Assembly: GCA_032717465.1 (NCBI GenBank)
Contig: CM064732.1
Span: 21,773,812 to 21,837,811 of the forward strand
Length of the DNA stretch: 64,000 nucleotides
DNA from: Coenobita brevimanus
Taxonomy: Eukaryota > Arthropoda > Malacostraca > Decapoda > Coenobitidae
Reading direction: 5' to 3'
A program made the translations under genes and the position numbers. A model generated the notes under the pieces. That model was not told the DNA's origin. It searched no databases and worked only from the letters and a program-made list of their open reading frames with translations. Positions 38,101-47,140 of the stretch are shown piece by piece (position 1 is the stretch's first letter; every line of letters begins with the position of its first letter).

Positions 38101-38957
38101 GTCGCTTTACTACCCCTAAGGTACTAATAAGTGATAATGGAGGAGAATTTAATTCTGAGATCTTACAAGAAATATGTAAACAATACAACATTAAAAAGGT
38201 TAACGTTTTGGCCTATCACCCAGCATCGAATGGGTTGGTAGAGAGACAAAATAAAAAGGTATTAGATGTGCTACGACACATTCTCAGTGAAAATTATGCA
38301 AGCTGGGATGATTGGATTCCCAGAGTAGAGGCCTCCATTAATGGGTCTATAAATAAATCCATTGGTGACACACCACATTTCATTATATATGGCACAGATA
38401 AAAAATTACCATATGAGCTCCTAGAAGGTGACAGCATGCCTATATACAATTACGATGATTACTCTAAACTCCGTTTACGTGAATTCCAGGACATTCACAA
38501 AAGAGTGCAAAAACAATTAACGATGTCCAAGGAAGAAATGACGGAGGCATTTAACAAAAAGGCAAAAGATTCACCTATCAGCTTAGGAGACATTGTTTAC
38601 GGAGTCATTCATACGAGAGACAATAAATTATCCCCTAAATTTGAGGGCCCATACAGAGTAATTAACATAAAGGCAAACAAAGTTTTAATTAAGTCACTTT
38701 CAAGTGGCGAGGAAAAACAAGTTCATATTGACCATTTAAAACGAGTTTCAAGGGAATTATCACATAATTATTCAGCCTCGGATACAACCGAACAGGTGAA
38801 CGTACCTCAAGAAACCAAGCAAGAACACAACAATGATTACAAAAAGAAATTAAGGTCATATACCAAACAATCGAACATAGGTGCAACTATTCCAATGAAA
38901 TCTACAGTACATCATTTACGAGAATTAAATATCGATTTAAACTCCTTCTATAAATGA
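35076..38957 (+). CDS. pol: pol polyprotein: protease, RT, RNase H, integrase
   Basis: 1293-codon frame; the Met at 35076 is probably not used, since frameshifting from gag near 35140 would enter here. Protease: LFLDTGSPVNLI near residue 58. RT: VPKRNGEMRAVVDYRKLN, FSTIDLLNGYYQIP, catalytic YLDD near 533-536. RNase H: CTDASVKGLGAVL from about 679, with TDHKPL later. Integrase: zinc motif (HDSPHAGHP and CESCAKH) from about 891, catalytic Asp near 961, D1020 in SDNGGEF and E1056 in LVERQ, a D-x35-E spacing, then a GPY-like module (FEGPYRVI). The order RT-RNase H-integrase is normal for gypsy. No stops: potentially functional. Confidence 0.93.
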   Translation: MQNSRKNCVYVQIGGRPSHDKKRTNIKKNKVKLHIGGMLGNECILIPAVCEDQNISLFLDTGSPVNLITHEELNRILKNKKKVTFLDEADLELNTVDGQEITVKGMIRLNFSFTETTRPFSALFYIVENLAIKAHMLLGLRSMRTENITILPQMNGIDFDNEFIEEILSEPSPIGRREPKRIGNIKGLNKHTQTDECIDPLTPATPSSRISDPANSTDLSIFPAHLTNDLVIPPNSYMKVTIKSKLRNSTVLVLEELCKVKGLSVENALCHTNDEGLTQIFIINHMNGEVQLKKGTCIVNIEKCFAPVKEINIGGVTSEIKSTDRERIKENLIHSGEFDEENDLLTLLETHRDTVALPGERLGCTNLINHMINVHPETPPIFVPAYRIPHSQRTLANQYVDEMLKLGIIEPSVSPWNAPLFFVPKRNGEMRAVVDYRKLNNHTIPDRFPMPLLSDVLQNIGPENNIFSTIDLLNGYYQIPVSQESRKYTAFSTNRGHYQYTRMPMGLRTAPGTFQRLMNYVLSGILGQGIFVYLDDIIIATKNIKDHLRKLDLLLQKLSDAGLKIKLSKCKFCFKEINFLGHKLSSDGIHTTDDKIQAVRDFPEPTTTDEVRQFLGLAGYYRSFVPQFSHIAFPLFQLLKKDAVFQWEEEQKRAFNNLKIKLTNAPCLAYPDYTKSFLICTDASVKGLGAVLMQEDKRGKNQPIAFASRQTRGAEKNYSTTDLEALAVIFALQKFRDLVYGYEIHLFTDHKPLVGMFKEKLLSGRRARWKCTVENYNVQIHYIQGKMNIVADALSRNPNTIQVAALDLKGNIPNHEDIAKAQRLDPVWSKVIYKLESGDDIQLPKLHVPLEQFTMVNNTLYKINSKQPKRQRNTNQLVVPNDMIPQVLRMIHDSPHAGHPGKDKTFNQAQLLYYWPSLRRDIHNHIDRCESCAKHKGYPITPAPMGNYPVPHQPWEVVAVDLLKMPLSYNNNLYLFVATDHFSRYVILAPIKDKTAETVAKAITDNVICRFTTPKVLISDNGGEFNSEILQEICKQYNIKKVNVLAYHPASNGLVERQNKKVLDVLRHILSENYASWDDWIPRVEASINGSINKSIGDTPHFIIYGTDKKLPYELLEGDSMPIYNYDDYSKLRLREFQDIHKRVQKQLTMSKEEMTEAFNKKAKDSPISLGDIVYGVIHTRDNKLSPKFEGPYRVINIKANKVLIKSLSSGEEKQVHIDHLKRVSRELSHNYSASDTTEQVNVPQETKQEHNNDYKKKLRSYTKQSNIGATIPMKSTVHHLRELNIDLNSFYK
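35136..35142 (+). promoter_or_regulatory. -1 ribosomal frameshift slippery site (A AAA AAC)
   Basis: AAAAAAC lies 9 bases before the gag stop, in the phase X-XXY-YYZ relative to gag: gag codons are AAA at 35137-35139 and AAC at 35140-35142. Pol is in the -1 frame relative to gag. This is the classic retroviral heptamer, so pol is probably made as a gag-pol fusion. I did not find a convincing downstream pseudoknot by eye. Confidence 0.8.
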
Positions 38958-39023
38958 AATAACAGCCAACCGTAACGCACATCATCACTATCATCAACCA
39001 CAGCTTTATAGGAAATTAATAGA

Positions 39024-39041
39024 TTTTTTTTTTTTCGGTAG
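39024..39041 (+). promoter_or_regulatory. candidate splice acceptor for env mRNA
   Basis: T12 (39024-39035) followed by CGGTAG at 39036-39041, a strong polypyrimidine-AG acceptor, and the env ATG is 6 bases further on. Env of errantiviruses and retroviruses is expressed from a spliced mRNA, so position and context fit. Confidence 0.7.
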
Positions 39042-39047
39042 GTTACG

Positions 39048-40799
39048 ATGAAGGGACTTATGCTATGGATTCTCCTATACATAGTAAGAGTATATGCGCA
39101 CCTAGACCCCAAGCATATAGTACGACAAGGATGCCTCATAGCTCCAACGGCCACGACTACAATCGTCAAGGATGTCATGAGTACTGAAATAAGTCTAGAT
39201 TACTTGTATGACTTACCTACTTATATAGAAAGACTTGCGACGCCGATGCGAACTCTGGACTTCAAGATAGGGAATTATGTTTCACAATCACATATCACCA
39301 AGGAAGTGGATGAAATGGTGAAGTTAGCGAAATGGAAACTAGAACAGGCGAAGTCAACTATGCTCGTCATGATCCAAGATCTCCCATCTTCTGGAACAGA
39401 GGTGCTGAGCGACAGGAACAACATCACACGTACTCGCCAAAAGCGCGGTTTGTTCGATCTGGGCGGCGCAATTCTTGGGAACATCTTTGGATTGGCTACA
39501 GAGGATGACCTTAAAGAAATAAACAAAAAATTTAATAAGATAGCTCAGGTACTAACATACCAAGATAAATTCATCACAGGACAGAACTCAGCAATGAAAA
39601 CAATTGTGAAAAATCTGAAACAAGCAGAAAACGTAGCTCTCGAGAGTATAGATAAAATAAATAACTTGGAGGGTAACGTTACCCTTTTCCAGCACTTCTC
39701 CATCATCACAGAACATATTGACACGATTCTACTACAATTAGAGAACACTAGAGATCATTTCAGGGCACTTATGCAAGGAATTTCGAATGCTGGTGATGGC
39801 AAGATCACAAATGACTTACTCCCAGTTCATGAGCTACGTCAGATAGTTAGTCAAGGCATACATACACATAAATTGAAGCCATTGTTCCGCAGTAGGGAAT
39901 TTATGCAATATTACCCGTACTTGGAAGCAACACTAACACCAACATCAGTGATAGTTCATGTACCATTCATCACGGAAGACCTGTTCACAGTATACCAAAT
40001 ACACCCCTTCCCCTATAGAAACAACAACACTTTAGTCATCATCAACATCAACACAGACACCGAACTCATCATGGTCTCCAAGAGACGAGACACTGTCACT
40101 TTCGCAAGTGAGTCAACGATTGAGCGAAAGTGCCGCACATCCTTACATGCTGTTCATCTTTGTCCTGCGTACATTTTCACGTTTCAGCCTACTGATACGG
40201 TCCCTTGTGAAATGGCTATCATCAGCAATAACAATATTCATCATCATTGCAACTTCACTTTTGCTCCAGATAAACTTGTACACCATCAACGCATTGGACA
40301 CTCGCAGTTTTTTTATTTCCCTCATAACACATCGGTTTACATAGTCTGTCCAGATATACCACCATCTCATACATCAGCCTCAGGATTATACATAGCACCA
40401 GACTACTGTGCGGTATTTACACCATCCATGTCTACTTTTTCCACCATCAATCACTACGCCATTCTCAACCATACACACAAACATTTCCACCCACTGCCTG
40501 ATATGGACTTAAACATGAGCACAAGTATTAAGTTGACTTCACCTAAGTTTGAAACTATGCAGCTGATCAATGAAACAATGAAGCCCTGGGAAGATTTGAG
40601 TTTGAGTATGTTCAACCCATATTATGTGTATAGCCAAGCACCTTCTGTCTTCATAATTATCTGCATTGTGGTTGCAGTATTGCTGTTGGCCATGCACAGA
40701 ATGCATGCAAGAATTGCTAATTTGGAGTCATTGTTTAGTGGGGGAGAGTTAACATCACAGTTAACCACCCTGAATGAAGTGTATATATTTTGTATATAG
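39048..40799 (+). CDS. env: F-type envelope glycoprotein
   Basis: 583 codons. An N-terminal hydrophobic signal peptide (about 1-18) is followed by a short ectodomain, a furin-type site RQKR (130-133), and immediately a hydrophobic fusion-peptide-like segment beginning GLFDLGGAI. That arrangement matches baculovirus F proteins and errantivirus Env (Baculo_F family). A helical region follows, then a Cys-containing ectodomain with eight N-glycosylation sequons, a transmembrane helix about 533-552 and a short cytoplasmic tail. It starts 90 bp after pol ends. The frame is intact, so entry-type function may be retained; I infer family from architecture, not a search. Confidence 0.88.
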   Translation: MKGLMLWILLYIVRVYAHLDPKHIVRQGCLIAPTATTTIVKDVMSTEISLDYLYDLPTYIERLATPMRTLDFKIGNYVSQSHITKEVDEMVKLAKWKLEQAKSTMLVMIQDLPSSGTEVLSDRNNITRTRQKRGLFDLGGAILGNIFGLATEDDLKEINKKFNKIAQVLTYQDKFITGQNSAMKTIVKNLKQAENVALESIDKINNLEGNVTLFQHFSIITEHIDTILLQLENTRDHFRALMQGISNAGDGKITNDLLPVHELRQIVSQGIHTHKLKPLFRSREFMQYYPYLEATLTPTSVIVHVPFITEDLFTVYQIHPFPYRNNNTLVIININTDTELIMVSKRRDTVTFASESTIERKCRTSLHAVHLCPAYIFTFQPTDTVPCEMAIISNNNIHHHCNFTFAPDKLVHHQRIGHSQFFYFPHNTSVYIVCPDIPPSHTSASGLYIAPDYCAVFTPSMSTFSTINHYAILNHTHKHFHPLPDMDLNMSTSIKLTSPKFETMQLINETMKPWEDLSLSMFNPYYVYSQAPSVFIIICIVVAVLLLAMHRMHARIANLESLFSGGELTSQLTTLNEVYIFCI

Positions 40800-40812
40800 T
40801 ATTAATTATATA

Positions 40813-40846
<34 letters not shown>

Positions 40847-41261
40847 ATAATAATAATAATAACACAAAGAAGAATGACCCATATATGGCAGACCAGTACC
40901 ATTATCTTTAAATGAAATATTAGTAACTCTTACAATATTCTTAATTTTAAACTATTTTTATTCTTGCATGTATGCAATTCACTATAATAACCCAAGTACA
41001 TACTGTATTACAGTTAAATAATTTACTTTAATGCATTTATTCCAATATGTATTCAACTTATTTAAAATGTAATATTACTGAATAATCACTATTTACTATG
41101 CATAATATATGTATACAATATTCATACAATTATGTTACTTTACAATATTATGTATTTCACTTAATTAGCTTATAAGTTCATTATAATGTGTATGTAGTAT
41201 GTATTAATATATTATAACTATTAAATGTCGATGGTACGTCATTTTCGCGCGGCCGAGCAAA
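40800..41261 (+). other. 3' non-coding region of the env-bearing element, with A29-(TAA)n
   Basis: AT-rich; a homopolymer A run at 40816-40844 followed by (TAA)n up to about 40862. Just before LTR B the sequence is GCGCGGCCGAGCAAA, not a typical purine-rich tract. Confidence 0.6.
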
Positions 41262-41798
41262 TATAGGACTACATAATAAATAGATAGATAAATAGATAGA
41301 TAGAGAGACAGATAGAAGCAGGAAGTCAAACGATGAGAAGGTGTTGTGTTTGCGAGAAAGCGAGCAGCGCTAAACGCTTACACGGGGGAAAGCTGACGAC
41401 AGCGGCCAGTAAGATGATTCAGTTAGCTGTCAGCAGTCCTCTCGTGAGAAAGTTCTGTTGCCACGAGGAAGATACGTGACACACACACCCTACTACACGA
41501 GATGTGAGGAAAGAGAGTTTAGAAGGAGACAAGCGACCCTATAGAGAGGTCGAGACGGAGATCAGCTTGAGAACAGAGAGAGAGAGAGAGATAGCGAGAC
41601 AGGGAGGTAGCTACCCAGGACTTATACTATTATACCTGTTTAATATTTCCAAGACAAATAAAGATAGTCCCATACTATTCTTTACCTCTCCCGTCACTAC
41701 ATGACATCTGGTGGGAAAACTACTACAAGATATAAAAGCCGCTCGACCACAAGTCTAACATATACTTCTCTACAATTAACTACAAAGTCTTTATGACA
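41262..41798 (+). repeat. LTR B
   Basis: 537 bp, nearly identical to LTR A: an extra A in GAGAAAGCG and one more GA in the GA run. It is followed by TT and a tRNA-complementary stretch, the sequence normally found inside a 5' LTR. Confidence 0.92.
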
Positions 41799-41800
41799 TT

Positions 41801-41838
41801 TGGTGGCAGCGGTGGGATACGAACCCACGCCTCCGAAG
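41801..41838 (+). other. 38-bp tRNA-Leu-complementary junction between LTRs
   Basis: Begins TGGTGGCAGCGGTGGGATA and runs to CTCCGAAG, directly abutting LTR C. Its reverse complement agrees with the 3' end of a metazoan tRNA-Leu (as I remember it), including the CCA, acceptor, T arm and part of the long variable arm, except one base: position 19 (41819) is A instead of T. That base is opposite tRNA position 58, the m1A58 site. Confidence 0.8.
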
Positions 41839-42371
41839 AGGACTACATAATAAATAGATAGATAAATAGATAGATAGAGAGACAGATAGAAGCAGGAAGT
41901 CAAACGATGAGAAGGTGTTGTGTTTGCGAGAAGCGAGCAGCGCTAAACGCTTACACGGGGGAAAGCTGACGACAGCGGCCAGTAAGATGATTCAGTTAGC
42001 TGTCAGCAGTCCTCTCGTGAGAAAGTTCTGTTGCCACGAGGAAGATACGTGACACACACACCCTACTACACGAGATGTGAGGAAAGAGAGTTGAGAAGGA
42101 GACAAGCGACCCTATAGAGAGGTCGAGACGGAGATCAGCTTGAGAACAGAGAGAGAGAGAGAGATAGCGAGACAGGGAGGTAGCTACCCAGGACTTATAC
42201 TATTATACCTGTTTAATATTTCCAAGACAAATAAAGATAGTCCCATACTATTCTTTACCTCTCCCGTCACTACATGACATCTGGTGGGAAAACTACTACA
42301 AGATATAAAAGCCGCTCGACCACAAGTCTAACATATACTTCTCTACAATTAACTACAAAGTCTTTATGACA
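41839..42371 (+). repeat. LTR C
   Basis: 533 bp; starts AGGACTAC, lacking the first three bases (TAT) of LTR A and B. One private substitution (GAGTTGAGAAGG). It ends TTTATGACA and is followed by ATAT at 42372-42375, the candidate right target duplication. Confidence 0.92.
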
Positions 42372-42375
42372 ATAT

Positions 42376-43019
42376 GTGTTTAGCTCACCTCTAGCTACTC
42401 ATGTTCCCAGCAATAATACGTTCTGACTTATAATGCATTCCACATTACAAAAAATGGCAAACAACTGCAGAACATCATCAGTATATACCTAATATGGACG
42501 TGATACTACGTTTACTTACAACTTGGGATAATTTGCGGAATTTTTTGTCTGTTCAGTGTTTCCTACAAAATTTCCATGACAGACTTTTCTGTGGATTAAG
42601 GTTGTCACTTTCGCATCGTTTCCCTTTGCTTGGAGAAAGTGTTGGGTGGTGGGAGTCTTCTTGTTTCTTTATTCCTGTCCTTGATTCACAGGATCGATAC
42701 TTTACTTATACTCAGTCAAAAATAGCCTAGAAAAGGCCTACAGATCTGTTGCTGTTTGCATGGTTTTGTACTCCTTTGTTCTCTGTCTTCTGTATATGCA
42801 GTGTAAACCGTCTCACCTCACACTGCCATTTCTATGTTATACCTGAATAGCATTATCCCTCCTTTCCATCACTGCCCCTCCTATTCGATCAATCCCTTCC
42901 CCTCCCTCCCTCCCTATTCCTCCCTTCCCCCTTCAGCCTTTCCGTCTCCTCTCGAGCTCCTATCGCTCTAACTCATCCCTTCCCCCCTTACTACTTGACG
43001 GCATTAGACTAAATTAAGT
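42376..43019. other. unassigned, partly pyrimidine-rich
   Basis: Pyrimidine-rich on the plus strand from about 42850 to 42990. The open frame 42494-42730 has no recognisable motif. Confidence 0.3.
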
Positions 43020-43760
43020 GTGGTGTGAGGAAGGACGAGTGGGAGGGAGAGGGAGGCCACATGCAAATAGCACTGGCTAGTCCAACTGCTCAGAAAATTA
43101 GTGGTTCCTTCCCCTGGTTTATGATGAGGACATGAAGAACAAGAGGGCGAATATGAGGGGTAAAGAGGGAGAGGAAGAATGAGAGTTAGACGTGTAGAGT
43201 GTAGAAGGATGAAAGGAAAGAATAAGAAATAGAAAGAGGGGTAAAAAATTTTCAAGGAGGATAAGAAAGTTAGAATGAGGCTTCAAGAGGCTAGGGGGCG
43301 GAAAGAGTGTAAGAAAGAGGGACATGAGGTACTGGCAAGAGGAGCTTAGGACCACATGCTAATAAGGTTAGCCCAGCTGTTGCAAAAATCAGTGGCACGA
43401 TTCTTAGGTTAATAATGTTGAACGAGGGTAAGGGAAGACCAAGAAGCAAGATGAAAAAGGTGAAAAAAAAAAAAAATAGAAACAGGACATAAACGCCAGA
43501 AAAGGGATCGGAGGGCTAGAATGAGGTGTCAATAGTTAAAGGAGAAAGAAAAGAGGGTTAGTAAAAGATAAAATCGGAATAAAAAGACTGGAGATCAAGA
43601 AGGAATGGTGCAGAGGAACAGAAGGAATAAGAAAGGTCTAACATAGAGAAACCGGAAAGAGTGCAAAGGAGTTAAAAAGAATGGTAAAGAGTACTAGTGA
43701 AAGAGGATAGAGGAGAAAATTAGCTAAGGAGTATGAAATAATTCAGTGAAAAAAAAAATC
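43020..43760. repeat. purine-rich tract with a diverged ~300-bp tandem unit
   Basis: The plus strand is mostly G and A. The phrase CCACATGCAAATAGCACTGG at 43056 and the related CCACATGCTAATAAGGTTAG at 43352, each followed by GTCCAACTG/GCCCAGCTG and AATTAGTGG/AATCAGTGG, mark two units about 297 bp apart. Long minus-strand frames are compositional. Confidence 0.65.
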
Positions 43761-44141
43761 ACTCCACTTAACGTATTTCTCATTTATTATTCCTATTTCA
43801 AGCGGCCTTATTCAGCTTCAGTGAGACTCCTCGAGCTGGAGGTGCTAGATACACTTTCTTTAACCTGGTCAGTTTAAGGAACATTTTTTAAGTTGAACAA
43901 AATCGTGTGGATGTAGAGGGAAAAAATGACAATATTCCAGGGATTAAGACTGGGAAAAGGGGAAGATATTTCTCGGGAAACATGCAGTTAGCCCCTAGAC
44001 TACGATGATTTTTTTTTTTTTCACACTTCTTCTGCCGCCACCAAGGACGAACAGTAAAGGGGGTTAAGGAGGGCAAAAATTAGTCATCCAGTTCGAAACT
44101 CTCTTATTACCTGAATAAAAGAAGGATGGAAAATGTAATAC

Positions 44142-44147
<6 letters not shown>
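43761..44147. other. unassigned
   Basis: No gene or repeat recognised. Confidence 0.3.
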
Positions 44148-44216
<69 letters not shown>

Positions 44217-44305
44217 CAGACAGACAGACACAGACAGACAGACAGACAGACGCAGACAGACAGACAGACACAGACAGAAAGACAGACACAGACAGAAAGA
44301 CAGGG
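44148..44305. repeat. (GA)n followed by (GACA)n microsatellite
   Basis: GA about 44148-44194, then GACA tetranucleotides with CACAGACA variants to 44305. Confidence 0.96.
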
Positions 44306-44478
44306 AGGAAACCATCTGCTGAAAGATTTAACAATACTGTGTCAGTGAGAGTAAGCATCGAAGATGGAATAATTATAAGTGGAAAGGTAATTAAGGCAAT
44401 ATAGGCTATCAAGAAAAAGAGACGAAGCGTCTGGGAAAGCTTGGAAAATAGGAGGAAAATCAAAGGGAAAAGGTTTCA

Positions 44479-44517
<39 letters not shown>

Positions 44518-44692
44518 ACGAATATTAGAAAGTTATCATTCATTATAGTCTATACGAGAGAAAAAATAATATTAGTAAGTCAAGAATCATGTAAAATGAG
44601 AGGACAAAATACTTAGGTACATAATTCCTACCTCAAATTAAAGAAGAAACGCAAACCTAATCTTGATCTTCAAACCATGAGAGGATAATAAC

Positions 44693-44739
<47 letters not shown>

Positions 44740-44937
44740 TAATAATAATAATCCTCATCCTCATCATACTACTACAGTTACTACTGCTACTACTAATACT
44801 AGTTATAATAATAATAATAATAATAGGAAGGAAGTCATGTAAGAGAAAATGAAGATCAAGCTGTGAAAATGCACTGTCCTCATCATTTATTTATAAATTA
44901 AACATATAAATTATATTAAATGCACTTGTATAACCAG
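44306..44937. other. unassigned, with (CA)n and (AAT)n arrays
   Basis: CA about 44481-44516; AAT about 44688-44750 and 44806-44825. No gene. Confidence 0.45.
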
Positions 44938-45260
44938 TTCCTGAATGAGGAGTTGACTGGAACAGGAAAAGTTGGAGTCAGTGGACCAGATGGTTGGCCG
45001 TTGGCCTTTGATTGATGCTGCTACCGCCAACAGTGTAATCGGCAGGATGCAGTTGGAGAAGGCGACGGGTGTGTCCGAACTGACTGATAAAATGTTGAAG
45101 TACTCAAGAGATGTAGTAGTGGGTTTAGTTAATGATTTGTTCCAGTTGACTGGCTGAAGAGTGTGATCGTAAATGTGCATAAGGAGAAGGGTGATGCCCA
45201 GGAAAGAAGAAATTACAGAGACAAAACTTTTGGACAACATAATGAAGGTACTGGAAAAAA

Positions 45261-45737
45261 TCCTGAAAAGTATGACTGGAAAAGGTGTGCTAGTCATTGT
45301 CCGACAGCTTCAGAAAAAAAAAAAAAAAAGTATATGGGAAACAAGAGGGATCTGTAATTTGTTTTTGTTGACTTGGAGATGGCCTTTGACAAAGTTCTTA
45401 GGAAGGTTGTGAAGTGGGCAGTGAGAAAGCTTGGGATCGAAGGGTGATTTGTTAGAGTGGTTATGGCAATAAATGATGGTGCTCGCACCCAGCTGAAATC
45501 CTGAAAAGTATGACTGGAAAAGGTGTGCTAGTCATTGTCCGACAGCAAAAAAAAAAAAAAAAAAAAAAAAAGTTTATGGGAAACAAGAGAGAGCTGTAAT
45601 TTGTTTTGTTGACTTGAAGATGGCCTTTGACAAAGTTCCTAGGAAGGTTGTGAAGTGGGCAATGAGAAAGCTTGGGATCGAGAGATGATTTGTTAGAGTG
45701 GTTATGGCAATGAATGATGGTGCTCGTACCTAGGTGA
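45261..45737. repeat. 238-bp tandem duplication inside the RTE relic
   Basis: TCCTGAAAAGTATGACTGGA at 45261 and again at 45499 begin two units that match to their ends (TGGTGCTCGCACCCAG versus TGGTGCTCGTACCTAG). Each has an A-run (16 in the first, 25 in the second) at the same place, so the A-run existed before the duplication. Confidence 0.9.
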
Positions 45738-46530
45738 GAGTCAATGAAGATTTGAGTGATGATTTTTCTTTTGTGCTTGTGTGAACGTTGGCGTACGTCA
45801 GGGGTCAGTCTTGAGCCCCTTATTGTTTTTTATGGTGCTAGAAACTCTCTCATGGGACTTCAGAAATGGACGCACATCGAAGATGTTGTATGATAATGAC
45901 TTGTTGCTGATTGCTGATCATGAGAAGGAGGCGAAGAAAAGATTTAGAAATGGAGAGATGGAATTTAGTACAAAGGTTTGAGAGCAAACGTGAATTAAAA
46001 AAAAAAGATGTTATATCTAGGGCTGGTGACGATACTTTCAAAGCAGGGTGTGTGTGCAACCATGTGGAGTATGCCACAAGGGTGTGGGAAGTAACTCCAT
46101 CTTTTGCTGTGTTTATGATAAGTGTATCCACAAAAGGAGTAGGTGTTTTTAAAGAAGGGTGCAAAATAACGGTGATTTCGTGTGTGAGCTGTCGGGGGGA
46201 GCATGCAGAGACTGAAAGGTGTGAAAATATTGATCTTTCCAGTGAATTTCTTTAGTGTGTGGAGAAGTTTAGCTATATGGATGACATGTCATATGCTGAA
46301 GGTGAGGTTGGAATTAGCTTCTTGGTTAGGATAAGGAGTGGTTGGAAGAAATTCAGGGAGCTGTTACCTCTCCTGATGTTGAGGGGGCTTTATTTCCGTG
46401 CTAAGGGATATTCTACACAGCATGTGTTATTGTAAAACTATACGGTAGTGAGACCTGAGCAGTAAAGGAAGAGCAATACTCGTAGGTTCAAACGTACGGG
46501 AATTATAATGACTAGATGTATGGTGAGTGT

Positions 46531-46846
46531 AGCCTATACACTGTATATACACTGTATATGGCTAGTGAGGGAGTGATCGCCCTCTACCTACACAGATCAA
46601 AAGCCCTCGGGAGCAGGGGGGTGGTTGCTTTCTCAGGCAGAGGAACTCCTTAAGAGTGAAATGGCTGGGAAGCATGCCGGCACGTGACTGGCTACAGCAT
46701 AGCTGGGTCTTTCGGGTGTGGGCAATCAGGCAAGTTAGCTGCCTACTGCGACTGCAACACAATGGCGAGGTGTTCAGGAAGTTAGCCAAAGAAACCTTGA
46801 TGAGGCCCTATGCATCCCCGAGGGTGCCACAGGAAATGATTGATTG
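46531..46846 (+). mobile_element. SINE-like insert sharing a LINE 3' end
   Basis: Interrupts the RTE relic between the codons for TRCM and VSLKER. Its last 45 bp (GAGGCCCTATGCATCCCCGA to a short TGAT tail) match the 3' end of the LINE at 13471-15277, but the preceding 270 bp are unrelated to that LINE. A weak A-box-like TGGCTAGTGAGGG lies near 46559. The 15-base flanks at 46516 and 46847 are imperfect repeats (12 of 15), a candidate target duplication. Confidence 0.6.
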
Positions 46847-47140
46847 ATGTATATGTAGTGTGTCCTTGAAAGAGAGGCCTGGGGGGTTAGAACTGTGAGC
46901 GATTGAACAATTGAGATCAGAGGAGGTAGATGGTTTGTGCATATTGAGAGGATGTAGGATGACAACTGGAAGCAGAAGGTGAGGGATGTGAACGTCGAGA
47001 ATAGTGTTCCAAGAAGCAGACCAAAACCGACCTGGGACGAGGTCACAAACTGTGATATCAAGGATAGGGGACTGGATAGGGAAGCTGCCAGGGATCGAAC
47101 AGCGTGGAGAAACATCATTTGGTGACCAAGGCCAGCGCGT

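Larger units (their letters stand above)
32226..42371 (+). mobile_element. env-bearing Ty3/gypsy element (errantivirus-like endogenous retrovirus), three LTRs
   Basis: Layout: LTR, primer-binding site, long leader, gag, pol (protease-RT-RNase H-integrase), env, 3' UTR, LTR, 38-bp tRNA-like insert, LTR. The three LTRs differ at only a few positions, and pol and env are uninterrupted, so the insertion is recent. ATAT flanks both outer ends (32222-32225 and 42372-42375), a plausible 4-bp target duplication. The order and the F-type env resemble insect errantiviruses. This is annotation of a resident genomic copy; activity is not shown. Confidence 0.92.
44938..47140 (+). pseudogene. RTE-type LINE relic with nested insert and internal duplication
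   Basis: Plus-strand RT and C-terminus in several frames. Recognisable in order: KATGVSELTDKMLK (linker), EKGDAQERRNYR (RT), VDLEMAFDKV palm motif A (twice, because of the duplication at 45261-45737), VGVRQGSVLSPLLF (45781 on), then YDND in place of YADD. Further on: GWKKFRELLPLL and, split by a nested insert at 46531-46846, a C-terminus with FVHIERM, RSRPKPTWDEV and DRTAWRNII. The 5' end is absent. Damage to the catalytic box and multiple frameshifts show it is dead. Confidence 0.8.

Noticed and set aside
39048..40799. A host membrane fusion gene
   Set aside because: It lies between pol and an LTR in the element's orientation and has errantivirus env architecture.
41801..41838. A host tRNA-Leu fragment gene or SINE head between LTRs
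   Set aside because: It includes the non-genomic CCA end, sits 2 bases from the LTR exactly where a primer site belongs, and stops at the next LTR start.
44148..44305. Regular repeats resembling a CRISPR array
   Set aside because: Simple GA and GACA microsatellites without spacers, in a eukaryotic sequence.
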